A stretch of DNA of 64,000 bases from DASXHD01 sp038239005 (GTDB lineage Bacteria; Myxococcota_A; Polyangia; Polyangiales; Polyangiaceae), in contig JBBSFE010000007.1 in the NCBI GenBank assembly GCA_038239005.1, positions 1-64,000 of the forward strand, read 5' to 3'. Below, piece by piece: positions 9,375-17,400 of the stretch. Position numbers and translations under genes: made by a program. Numbering within the stretch: position 1 is the first letter of the stretch; each line of letters opens with the position of its first letter. The notes beneath the pieces were generated by a model. It ran no database searches, was not told where the DNA came from, and saw only the letters and a program-made list of their open reading frames with translations.

Positions 9375-10567
9375 CGCGACGCGCTCTCTGGCTGTTCCCA
9401 CTCGTCGGAGTGATTGCCGTCGTCGCGCGTTGCAGTGGCTCGCCGCTCACCGGCCTCGACGACAGCGGCATTGCCAACGACGCGACGAGCCTCGAGGCGG
9501 GTGCACCATGCGACGTCTCGAAGTCGCGCTGCGGAAACGCGTGCATCGACACCACCAACGATCCCGCCAACTGCGGCGGCTGCGGCGTGGCCTGCAAAAA
9601 CAAAGAGGTGTGCGCCGCGAGCGCATGCGTCACGTGTGACAAGATCGACGTCGACAAAGACGGCTACAACGCATGCGTCGATTGCAACGACAACGATCCG
9701 AGCATCAATCCGGGCGCGTTCGAAGTCGCGGGCAATGCCAAAGACGACGACTGCAACGGCAAGGTCGACGACGTCTCCACATGCGACGACAAGATCGCGA
9801 CCGACACGAAGAGCGCGACCGACTTCGCACACGCGATGGAGATGTGCGATCCGTGGGTCACGGCCGCATCGTTTCCTACGGTCGCCGACGATCGGGCGCA
9901 TCAAGCCGCGGCGAATTGGGGCGCGTTTCAAGTGCGCGCAGGCTTGGCGATGGCCGCGCTCTCGAATGGCATCGCCGCCGACGAAGACGATCCCGGCTAC
10001 GTCGCGCCGCAAACGGGGACGAATTTCGCGAAAATGGGCACGGCGTTTCCGCTGTCGCCCGGCATGTATTCGTGCGAAGCCGATCCGACGACGGTCAACG
10101 ACACCACCGAGCTCACCGTGACGCTCAAAGTTCCGACGAACGCGAACTCGTTCCAAATCGATCTGAACTACCTCACGACCGACGCGCCCGAATGGGGCTG
10201 CACTGCCTACGACGATCAAGCACTCGTCGTCCTCGACGGCACGGCCATCGCGCGCCTCACGGTGAACAGCCCGCTTCTCGTCGTCGCCGACGCCACGAGC
10301 CTCGCGGGCACCGGAATGGAAATCATCGATTCGCAAAGCCGCCTCTCCGGCAACGCCACGGGCTGGATGACGCTCACAGCTCCCGTCACGCCCGGCGCAA
10401 GCATCACGCTGCGATTCATCATCTTCGACACGAACGACTCGATCTACGACTCGCAGCTTCTCGTCGATCAATTCCGCTGGTCGACCGCGAAAGTCTGCGG
10501 CCCCACGACCGTGAACCCACTCTACGACGGCGGCGTCGAGGGTGGCGCACCCGATGGTGGCTGTTAG
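9371..10567 (+). CDS. MopE-like metal-binding-motif protein, exported
   Basis: A 398-residue protein. Residues 1-25 resemble a secretion or lipoprotein signal, but the Cys is preceded by Arg (V-V-A-R-C), which is a poor lipobox. Residues 45-80 carry the Cys-rich C-G-N-A-C-I-D-T-T-N-D-P-A-N-C-G-G-C motif seen in many myxobacterial secreted proteins. Residues 90-135 contain D-K-D-G-Y-x-x-C-x-D-C-N-D-N-D-P-S-I-N-P-G-A-x-E and N-A-K-D-D-D-C-N-G-K-V-D-D, the MopE-type putative metal-binding motif. Residues 140-380 form a beta-rich region compatible with a choice-of-anchor type ectodomain. GTG start overlaps the previous stop. Likely cell-surface or periplasmic; a calcium-dependent surface role is inferred. 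Confidence 0.8.
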   Translation: MTRRALWLFPLVGVIAVVARCSGSPLTGLDDSGIANDATSLEAGAPCDVSKSRCGNACIDTTNDPANCGGCGVACKNKEVCAASACVTCDKIDVDKDGYNACVDCNDNDPSINPGAFEVAGNAKDDDCNGKVDDVSTCDDKIATDTKSATDFAHAMEMCDPWVTAASFPTVADDRAHQAAANWGAFQVRAGLAMAALSNGIAADEDDPGYVAPQTGTNFAKMGTAFPLSPGMYSCEADPTTVNDTTELTVTLKVPTNANSFQIDLNYLTTDAPEWGCTAYDDQALVVLDGTAIARLTVNSPLLVVADATSLAGTGMEIIDSQSRLSGNATGWMTLTAPVTPGASITLRFIIFDTNDSIYDSQLLVDQFRWSTAKVCGPTTVNPLYDGGVEGGAPDGGC

Positions 10568-10597
10568 AAGTTGGGCGGCGCGCGAGGGCGCGGCGGT

Positions 10598-11893
10598 TCA
10601 GTTGCGTGCGTATTTTTGAGCGGGGTATTTGTCCGAGGCTTGCGCGAGATGCGTGGCGACCATGTCGGCGGTGATCGTGATCGGCAGGAGATCGCGTGAG
10701 CCGTCCGGGAACATGATGACGTACGCGGGGATGCCGTTGCGGTGATCCTTTTCGAGGATCGTATCGAGGAGCGCCGAGAGCTCTTCGTTCTCGTTCGTCA
10801 TGTCTGCGCGCATCGGGAGGATTTTCGTTTTCGTGAGAGCGCCGCGCACGGTGTCGGTTTCGAGGAAGGCGTGCTCGTTGGCTTTGCACGACGCACACCA
10901 CTCGGCCGTGAAATCCAAAAACACTGGGCGGCCGCGCTTCGTTTCGGCGGTGATGCGCTTGCCGTCGAAGGTCGTCCACGCGATGTGGTTGTCGGGGGTG
11001 ACGACGGGCGCTTCGTTGTCGATCGGAAGCGGATCGCCCGCGATGGCCGTTTCGGGCTTCACGAACGAGATGCACATGTAGCCCGCGAGCACGACGCCAC
11101 CGACTTGAATGCCGCGCACCGCCCAACGACGCGCAGGCTCCGCCGCGACGCCGCCGTAACGATTGCCAACCCAGAGCGCGACGGCGAGTGCGAGAAGAAA
11201 AATCAAAAACGAATTTGCCGACGCGGGCGTCACCTGCACTTGGAGCGTGCGATAGAGCCAAATCGCGGTGCCGAAGAGCGCGAAGCCCATCACGGTCTTC
11301 ACGGTCTCCATCCAGCGGCCGGGCTTCGGCAAGATGCGCGAGAAGCCGGGGATGAGCGTGATGGCGAGATACGGAAGCGCGAGGCCGAGGCCGATCATCG
11401 CGAAGACGAGGATCGTTTTCCACGCGGGCACATCCGAGCTCAGTGCAAACGCGACGGCAGTGCCGAGAAATGGCGCCGAGCATGGCGTCGACATGAGCGC
11501 GGCAAAGAGGCCGTTGACGACGGAGCCGCCGAACTTGTCGTCGTCGCCGCCTTCGCCGCTCGTGGAGAAAGTGATTTCGAAAACGCCGATCGCGTTGAGC
11601 GCGAACGCGAAGACGATGGCCGTCATGGTGGCGACGAACGCAGGGTGCTGGAACTGCATGCCCCAACCGAGATGCTTGCCCGATGCTTTCACGACGACGA
11701 CGACGATCGCGAGCGCGATGAAGAGGCTCATCGTGCCGATCGTGTATGCGAAGCCGTGCATGCGGCGCTTGTGTGCGTCGTGCCGCGCGTGCTCGACGAC
11801 GCTCATGGCTTTGAGCGCGAGCACGGGCAAGACGCACGGCATGACGTTGAGGACGAGTCCCCCGAGGAGAGCGAGCGCGAGTGTCGCGAACAT
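10598..11893 (-). CDS. DsbD-like thiol:disulfide interchange protein without the N-terminal periplasmic domain
   Basis: A 431-residue membrane protein. The DsbD beta domain spans residues 1 to about 275 with eight hydrophobic helices; the two redox cysteines are in L-N-V-M-P-C-V-L-P-V-L-A-L-K (near residue 20) and S-T-P-C-S-A-P-F (near 150). The C-terminal thioredoxin-like gamma domain carries W-C-A-S-C-K at about 330-335. The N-terminal alpha domain found in classical DsbD is missing, as in shorter DsbD/ScsB relatives. The protein would pass electrons from cytoplasmic thioredoxin to periplasmic partners such as cytochrome-maturation or isomerase proteins. An in-frame TTG lies at 11914, but the ATG at 11893 has AGAGG ten bases upstream and matches the family N-terminus. 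It is the last gene before a convergent junction. Confidence 0.9.
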   Translation of the reverse strand: MFATLALALLGGLVLNVMPCVLPVLALKAMSVVEHARHDAHKRRMHGFAYTIGTMSLFIALAIVVVVVKASGKHLGWGMQFQHPAFVATMTAIVFAFALNAIGVFEITFSTSGEGGDDDKFGGSVVNGLFAALMSTPCSAPFLGTAVAFALSSDVPAWKTILVFAMIGLGLALPYLAITLIPGFSRILPKPGRWMETVKTVMGFALFGTAIWLYRTLQVQVTPASANSFLIFLLALAVALWVGNRYGGVAAEPARRWAVRGIQVGGVVLAGYMCISFVKPETAIAGDPLPIDNEAPVVTPDNHIAWTTFDGKRITAETKRGRPVFLDFTAEWCASCKANEHAFLETDTVRGALTKTKILPMRADMTNENEELSALLDTILEKDHRNGIPAYVIMFPDGSRDLLPITITADMVATHLAQASDKYPAQKYARN

Positions 11894-11937
11894 TTCGATG
11901 AACCTCTGGTGCAAGGCGCGGGCCTTGCGGTGTCGTC

Positions 11938-11946
11938 AGTTTAGCA
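11938..11946 (-). promoter_or_regulatory. Extended -10 element for the dsbD-like gene
   Basis: On the reverse strand, TGC followed by TAAACT (hexamer 11943 down to 11938). It sits 44 bases before the ATG, leaving a leader of roughly 38 bases with the AGAGG ribosome site. No clear -35. Confidence 0.4.
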
Positions 11947-11993
11947 CGGGAAAACCGCGGGAAAACCAAGGATGGACCGGCGCGGATCCAGGA

Positions 11994-12713
11994 TCACGCG
12001 ACCATTTTCGTTAAGGTCGTTCGAGTCATCTCGACCTCCGGCTCGAGCGCAACGACCATCGCGGGAGACCATGTTTCCGTGCGTTTGAGGAACGCCTCGA
12101 GAAACCTTTGCGCGGGAGCGAACTCGCCCGCCGCATACGCGAGGTGGCCCAACACGAAGAGGCCGTAGCCCTGGCCGGCCGGCGCGGCGGCGAGCTCGTT
12201 GATCATCGCTTGGACACCTTCGGGCTGCTCCCCCGAAGCAATGCGCACGAGCGCGAGGTGCGCGCGATAGAGCGGCCGCTCGTGGCTCGACCATCGAACG
12301 GCGCGTTCGAGCGCTGCGATCGATTCTCGGTAACGGCGCGCGTGAAAGAGCGCGCTGCCGAGCGTCCACCAATGGAGCGCACGACGCGATGCCGGTGCGC
12401 GACGCGCGGCCGTGCGGAGATGCATCACGCCTCCCGCGAGATCGCCATCAGCAACGGCCGCACGCGCTGCATCGTGATGGAGCACATCGGAGATCACGCG
12501 AAGCTCGGTCGCAGATTCGGCGACCGCACGTGCTTCATCGAAACGACGCGACTCGAACAGCGCGAGGTAGAGCTGACGCAGCAACATCGCGTGGGTCGTT
12601 TTGTCCAACGCGGCGCGCGTCGCGAGACCTCTCCTTGCGAGCCGCGCGCGCACGCTTGCATTCGGCGCGCTCATCGCGCGTTGCAAGAGGTCTTCAGGCG
12701 TAGTCCGCGCCAC
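11994..12713 (-). CDS. TPR-like helical repeat protein
   Basis: A 239-residue, all-helical protein. Pairs of helices with the TPR spacing are visible, for example A-L-H-W-W-T-L-G-S-A-L-F-H-A-R-R-Y-R-E-S-I-A-A-L-E-R-A-V (about 110-140) and Y-G-L-F-V-L-G-H-L-A-Y-A-A-G-E-F-A-P-A-Q-R-F-L-E-A-F-L (about 180-207). No signal peptide. The GTG at 12713 lies six bases after a perfect TATAAT (12724 to 12719 on this strand), which predicts a leaderless transcript and fixes the start. It faces away from the small lipoprotein genes at 12745. Probably a cytoplasmic scaffold; partner unknown. Confidence 0.75.
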   Translation of the reverse strand: MARTTPEDLLQRAMSAPNASVRARLARRGLATRAALDKTTHAMLLRQLYLALFESRRFDEARAVAESATELRVISDVLHHDAARAAVADGDLAGGVMHLRTAARRAPASRRALHWWTLGSALFHARRYRESIAALERAVRWSSHERPLYRAHLALVRIASGEQPEGVQAMINELAAAPAGQGYGLFVLGHLAYAAGEFAPAQRFLEAFLKRTETWSPAMVVALEPEVEMTRTTLTKMVA

Positions 12714-12718
12714 GAGTG

Positions 12719-12724
12719 ATTATA
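12719..12724 (-). promoter_or_regulatory. Perfect -10 hexamer TATAAT, leaderless start
   Basis: Reverse-strand TATAAT ending six bases before the GTG at 12713. It lies next to an oppositely oriented extended -10 box (12728-12736), so the two promoters nearly overlap. Confidence 0.5.
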
Positions 12725-12727
12725 ACG

Positions 12728-12736
12728 TGCTACTGG
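12728..12736 (+). promoter_or_regulatory. Extended -10 element, leaderless start
   Basis: TGC followed by TACTGG (hexamer 12731-12736); the ATG at 12745 begins eight bases after the hexamer. Confidence 0.4.
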
Positions 12737-12744
12737 TTTCCTCG

Positions 12745-13032
12745 ATGCGACCCAAACTTCTGGTCGTTCTGGTGCTCGTGTTGGGCACTTTTGGCTGCGG
12801 GCGGCACGCGACGCAGGCTGATTGCGAGATCATTCTCGATCGCATGGTGATCGTGAAGCTGAAGCAAAAAAACATCACCGATTCGGCCAGCGTGAAGACG
12901 ATGCAGGTCGAGCTCCGCAAGGACGCCGAGGCTGATTTCCCGGGTTGCGTGGGTCGCCGCATCAGTGACGGCGCCATGGAGTGCATCAAGAAGGCCGACA
13001 CTCAGGAAGCCATCGTCAAGTGTCTCCGCTGA
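12745..13032 (+). CDS. Small four-cysteine lipoprotein, copy 1
   Basis: A 95-residue protein with signal M-R-P-K-L-L-V-V-L-V-L-V-L-G-T-F-G-C, lipidation expected at Cys 18. The mature part has four more cysteines at fixed places: Q-A-D-C-E-I-I, F-P-G-C-V-G-R, A-M-E-C-I-K-K-A and a terminal V-K-C-L-R. The same spacing recurs in the next gene, so the two are tandem paralogs. Two disulfides in a short helical domain are likely. Start set by the -10 box just upstream; the frame opens earlier (12601) but that part is antisense to the TPR gene. Function unknown; this class of short, helical, four-Cys lipoprotein is common in Myxococcota. Confidence 0.75.
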   Translation: MRPKLLVVLVLVLGTFGCGRHATQADCEIILDRMVIVKLKQKNITDSASVKTMQVELRKDAEADFPGCVGRRISDGAMECIKKADTQEAIVKCLR

Positions 13033-13313
13033 GTATTCGCGTCTTGCTCGCGGGCGCGTTGCTCGCTTCGTGCAAAGCCAAAGCGACGCCCACGCAATGC
13101 GAGGCCATCGTCGGGCGGTACGCCGAGCTCGTCGTCAAAGAGAACTATCCTGATGCGTCGCCTTCCGAAGTTGCGGCCGAGCGCGATCGTGAAAAAGCGG
13201 AAGCTCGTGGCGATGACGCGTTCAAGAACTGCGCGTCCGAAGTGCAATCGAGCGACTACGAATGCGCGATGAAAGCGACGACACCCACTGCCCTCGAGAA
13301 GTGTCTCGAGTGA
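13020..13313 (+). CDS. Small four-cysteine lipoprotein, copy 2
   Basis: A 97-residue paralog of the preceding gene. N-terminus V-S-P-L-S-I-R-V-L-L-A-G-A-L-L-A-S-C-K gives a lipobox L-A-S-C. Mature cysteines repeat the pattern: T-Q-C-E-A-I-V, F-K-N-C-A-S-E, D-Y-E-C-A-M-K-A and L-E-K-C-L-E. The GTG at 13020 is the only reasonable start that gives a signal peptide and it overlaps the end of copy 1 by 13 bases, so the pair is translationally linked. The middle is highly charged (A-A-E-R-D-R-E-K-A-E-A). The gene ends two bases from the convergent glyQ stop. Confidence 0.7.
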   Translation: MSPLSIRVLLAGALLASCKAKATPTQCEAIVGRYAELVVKENYPDASPSEVAAERDREKAEARGDDAFKNCASEVQSSDYECAMKATTPTALEKCLE

Positions 13314-13314
13314 G

Positions 13315-14475
13315 TTACTTCGTGTGCGCGGCGCGGCCGTGGAATTTGATTTTGCCGTCTTCTTGGGTGCCTTGCTCGTCGACGCCCCAGATGACGTCGC
13401 CGCCGAGCTTGCACGCTTGGTCTTTGAGCGTGCGGATGCACTCTTCTTTTTTCACGAAGTCGTCGCACGTCGCAGAGACGGGGCCGATGTTTTCCGTCGC
13501 TTGATGCGGCGCTTGCGGGAACATGGCGATGTCGCATCCGTCCGGGCGTGACGGATACTTCGAGCTGCCGCCGCCACCACACGCAACGACGAGCGCCGCG
13601 AGAACACCCGCTGCGATCAGGGGAAACCCCAGCGATTTGCGCTGTTCGAGCCAGGCTTCGGCGACGCCACGCGAGAGCCCGCGAACGCGACCGATGAAGC
13701 GCGCGCGCTCGGTGACGCCAATCGCGCCGCGTGCTTCGAGCACGCTGAATTGGTGCGCGGCCTTCGTGACGAAATCGTAGGCGGGCATGATCAGTTTCTG
13801 CTGGAGCATGCGCTTCGATTCCTTTTCGTAGTGGTCGAACGTTGCGAAGTGATTGGGCACGTCGGCTTGTTCGAAGTTGTACGTGCTCCACTCCCACTCG
13901 GCGCGCTTGTAGAGGTCGCCGTAGTTGATGCCTGGCGCGTACGCGAGCTTGTTCACGTGGTCGACGTCTTGCAAATACATCGCGATGCGCTCGACGCCGT
14001 AGGTGAGCTCACCGCTCACGGGCTTGCACTCGAGGCCGCCGATTTGTTGGAAGTACGTGAACTGCGAAATCTCGAGGCCATCGAGCCAGACTTGCCAACC
14101 AAGGCCCCACGCGCCGAGCGTTGGCGATTCCCAATCGTCTTCGATGAAACGCAAATCGTGTTCTTCGGCGACGGTGCCGAGCGCGAGCAGCGACTCGACA
14201 TAAAGATCTTGGATGTCGAGCGGCGACGGCTTCAAGACGACTTGGAACTGGTGGTATTGCTGCAAGCGATTTGGGTTGTCGCCGTAGCGGCCGTCGCTTG
14301 GGCGACGCGAAGGCTCGACGAATGCGGCCTTCCACGGCTCGGGGCCGATCGCGCGAAGGAACGTCGACGGGTTGAACGTGCCCGCGCCGACCTCCGAGTT
14401 GTACGGCTGCATGATGCTGCAACCACGCTTTGCCCAAAACGATTGCAGCGCGAGGATGATGTCCTGAAAGTACAT
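13315..14475 (-). CDS. glyQ: Glycyl-tRNA synthetase alpha subunit continuing in frame into a lipoprotein domain
   Basis: A 386-residue frame. Residues 1-286 are GlyQ, the catalytic alpha subunit that charges tRNA-Gly: the M-Q-P-Y-N-S-E-V-G-A-G-T-F-N-P and L-Q-Q-Y-H-Q-F-Q-V blocks and L-G-W-Q-V-W-L-D-G-L-E-I-S-Q-F-T-Y-F-Q-Q are intact. The family normally ends near L-G-F-P-L. Here the frame goes straight on as I-A-A-G-V-L-A-A-L-V-V-A-C-G-G-G-G, a lipoprotein signal, and about 85 residues with four more cysteines. No ATG, GTG or TTG lies in this frame just upstream of the lipoprotein part. A TGA one base out of frame (13619-13617 on this strand) sits exactly at the expected GlyQ end, beside runs of four Cs and four Gs. 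Either a true fusion or a one-base error. glyS is not in the window. Confidence 0.9.
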   Translation of the reverse strand: MYFQDIILALQSFWAKRGCSIMQPYNSEVGAGTFNPSTFLRAIGPEPWKAAFVEPSRRPSDGRYGDNPNRLQQYHQFQVVLKPSPLDIQDLYVESLLALGTVAEEHDLRFIEDDWESPTLGAWGLGWQVWLDGLEISQFTYFQQIGGLECKPVSGELTYGVERIAMYLQDVDHVNKLAYAPGINYGDLYKRAEWEWSTYNFEQADVPNHFATFDHYEKESKRMLQQKLIMPAYDFVTKAAHQFSVLEARGAIGVTERARFIGRVRGLSRGVAEAWLEQRKSLGFPLIAAGVLAALVVACGGGGSSKYPSRPDGCDIAMFPQAPHQATENIGPVSATCDDFVKKEECIRTLKDQACKLGGDVIWGVDEQGTQEDGKIKFHGRAAHTK

Positions 14476-14487
14476 TCGCCGCGCGAG

Positions 14488-14493
14488 ACTCTA
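14488..14493 (-). promoter_or_regulatory. Possible -10 box for glyQ inside the end of the giant TPR gene
   Basis: Reverse-strand TAGAGT, 12 bases before the glyQ ATG and just after the TPR stop codon region. It would allow glyQ expression apart from the 12-kb gene. Weak evidence, based on the hexamer alone. Confidence 0.25.
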
Positions 14494-14496
14494 CAC

Positions 14497-17400
14497 TCAG
14501 CCGCCGAGCTGCGCGAGAAGCTCTCGCGCGTGCTCGAGCGTGGAGTCTTCGTCGAGTGAGCGCTTGAGAAGCATGATCGCGCGCTTGTTGTCACCTTGGT
14601 GCATCGCGATTTCGCCGAGGCGCTCGTAGGCGATGCCCTTCGAGATGGGTGCGGCGGTGCGAAGCATCGTGATCGCGCGAAGGGCGCGCGTTGCGACTTC
14701 GAGCTCGCCTTGTTCGAGCGCGACGTGCGCAAGCTCGGAGGCGACGTTGCCGTTTTGGCCATCCATGTCGAGCGCGGTGCCGAGGGCTTGGAGCGCACCT
14801 TTCGGATTTGCGAGCGCGATCTCGAGTCGGCCGAGGCGCAAGTAGACCTGCGCGAGGTCCTTCGAGCGTCGGCCTTTTTGTGCAGCAATCACGTTTTGGA
14901 GGAGATCGCGCGCTTCGTCGAAGCGTTGCGCGCCGATGTGCGCGTCGGCGAGAAGGCCTGCGCATTCCATGTCGGCGGGTTTGATGACGCGTGCTTCTTC
15001 GAGCGCCGCGGCCGCCGCAACCGGATCGTGCTCGAGAAGCGTTGCGCCCGCAGCAACGAGCAATTCGAAGCGGCGCGCTGGGTCGGTTGCGGCGCGTGCT
15101 TCGGCGAGGCGAAGCTCGGCGAGCTCGGCGTGTGCGCCAATCGCTTCGTAGACGGCGAAAACTTTCTCGAGCAAACGCGTGTCCGTCGGTGCGGCGGCGC
15201 GTGCCTTCTCGAGACCCGCGCGCGCAAAGCCGGGGTTGCCCGCGCGCGTTGCTGCGTCGGCGAGATGAATCGCGGCGAGCGAAAGGCGTTCATCCGATTC
15301 CAGGTCGACGAGGCGCATGTACGTATCGGCTGCGACATCGAAGTGCTCGCCGGCTTCTTCGAGCTCCGCCATGGCCCAGAGCGTTTCGCGATCGGCGTCG
15401 TCGAGTTGGAGCAGCGCCTCGAGGTGAACGTGCGCCTCGGCCGGTTTACCTGCTTGCGCGAAGAGTGCAGCGGCGCGACGGCGCAGCGGTTTCGACGCCT
15501 CGCCCGATGCGTTTTCTGCGGCGCGCGTGACGACGACGAGCAGCACGGCGAGACCGCTCGCGGCATTGAACGATTGAACGCGCTCCGCGTCGGCGATCGC
15601 TTCATCGTGGCGCCCAAGCGCGCCGAGCACACGCGCGCGCGCCGCGAGTGCTTCGAGCGACGATGAGCGTTCGGCGATCGTCGCGAGATTTTCGGCGGCG
15701 GTTGCGTCACCACGTTGCTCGAGCGCGCGCACGAGCGCCGCGAGCACGTCGGCGTCGGCGGGATCGATTTCGTGCGCAGCTCGAAGCGCGCGCGTCGAGC
15801 CTTCGACATCGCCGAGCTCGACGTACGTGGCTGCTGCGGCCGCGAGCTCCGCTTTTGCGGCAGCGCCAGTGAGAGCGCGCGCGGTCGTTTCGCGGAGCGC
15901 GGCAAGCTTGCGACGATCGCCGCGATCTTCGTAGAGCGAAGTCAGACGGCGGCGAAGCTCCGCGCTCGCCGGGTGTCCTGCGAGGCCGACTTCGAGAGCG
16001 CGTTCGACGCCTGCGTCGTCCCAAGCTTCTGCGCGAATCGCTGCGAGCTCCAGGGCAAGCGTTTCGGCGTCCTCGCCGCGCTCGGTGTCGAGGAGGCGCT
16101 CCATGACGTCGGCGCGATCGGCGGGGTCTGCGCCTTGCTGTACGAGCAATCGCTTCATTGCGAGGAGAAGCTGGCGGTTCTTCGCATCCCAATCTAGGCC
16201 GGCGCCGTAGAGCTCGCGCGCACGCTCGGCGTCTTCGGCTTCGATGAGCGTGCCAAGTCGCAACGAAAGGAGCGCCACGCCTGCGGCGTCTTGGCGATCT
16301 TTCGCCGCGTCGAGCTGGCGTTCGAGGAGCTGACCGAGCTCGCTCGTTTCTCCGCGCGCTTCGAGCAACTCAGCGAGAAGGCCGACGGCTTGCGCATCGT
16401 AGGGCTCCTCGTCGAGCAGCGCGCGTAGCTCGGTGAGCACTTCGTCGACGCGATCCGCGTTGGTCGACAGGAGTCGCGCACGCTCTCGACGAAGCTCCCG
16501 ACGCTCGGCGTCCTCGGTGACCGAGGGCAAAAGCGCCTCGACGACTTCGAGGAGCGCGGCGGTGTCGCCGGTCGTGCGCATGAGGTCGAGCAAACCCGCG
16601 CGCACTGCTGCGTCGGTCGGATTTGCGAGGGTGATTTCGCGACGTGCGCGAAGCTCGAGGCTCACCTCGCCCGCTTGCTTCGCGCGCATCGCGACACCAT
16701 CGCGCACACGGCGCGCTTCTTCGGGTGGCGCAATCGCGGCAGCATCGAGCTCGAGGCCGAGAGCCGCGCTCACGTCGCCGCGCGCCGTCACGAGCACCGC
16801 GAGCTCGAGGAGCGCCCACCGCAACGTGTCGTGGTCACCTGACGCCGCGGCAACGATGCGACGCAATAGCGCCTCTGCGCGCGCCGCATCTCCCGCGGTC
16901 TGCGCGATCGTGGTGGCCTCGCGCAGCGTCGCGAGCGTGGCGTCGTCGCGGTCGGCCTGAAGGAGAACAGCGCGGCTCACGACATCGGCGCGCGCCGTAA
17001 GACGCGCTGCACGGACGAACGTGTCGACCAGAAGCGGCGTCGTGATGCCTTCGTCGATTGCGCGCGATGCGATCGCCACTGCGCGATCCGGCTCGGGCGA
17101 AAGATCGAGCGCAGTCGCGAGCGAACGAGCGCCGTCTTCGGCGGTCTCTGGGCGACGCGTGCGGAGCTCGGCGAGCCTGTAGAGAATGTCGGCGGCGGTG
17201 CGCGGATCGCGTGACGTGCTCTCGACCTCGAGCGCCGCAAGGTCCGCGAGCACGGCTTCCTGTTTCTCGGTGTCGCCGAGCGCTTGGTATGCGCGATCGA
17301 GAGCGCGCAGGACGTCGCCTGGAAGTGCGCCCGTCTCCTTCGCGCGTTCGAGGAGCTTGGCCGCGCGCGCCGTGCCGCCATCGACGTGACCGAGTGCGTC

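Noticed and set aside
12601..12744. Longer N-terminus of the first four-cysteine lipoprotein
   Set aside because: The extra 48 residues are antisense to the TPR-like gene, and a signal peptide begins exactly at the ATG at 12745.
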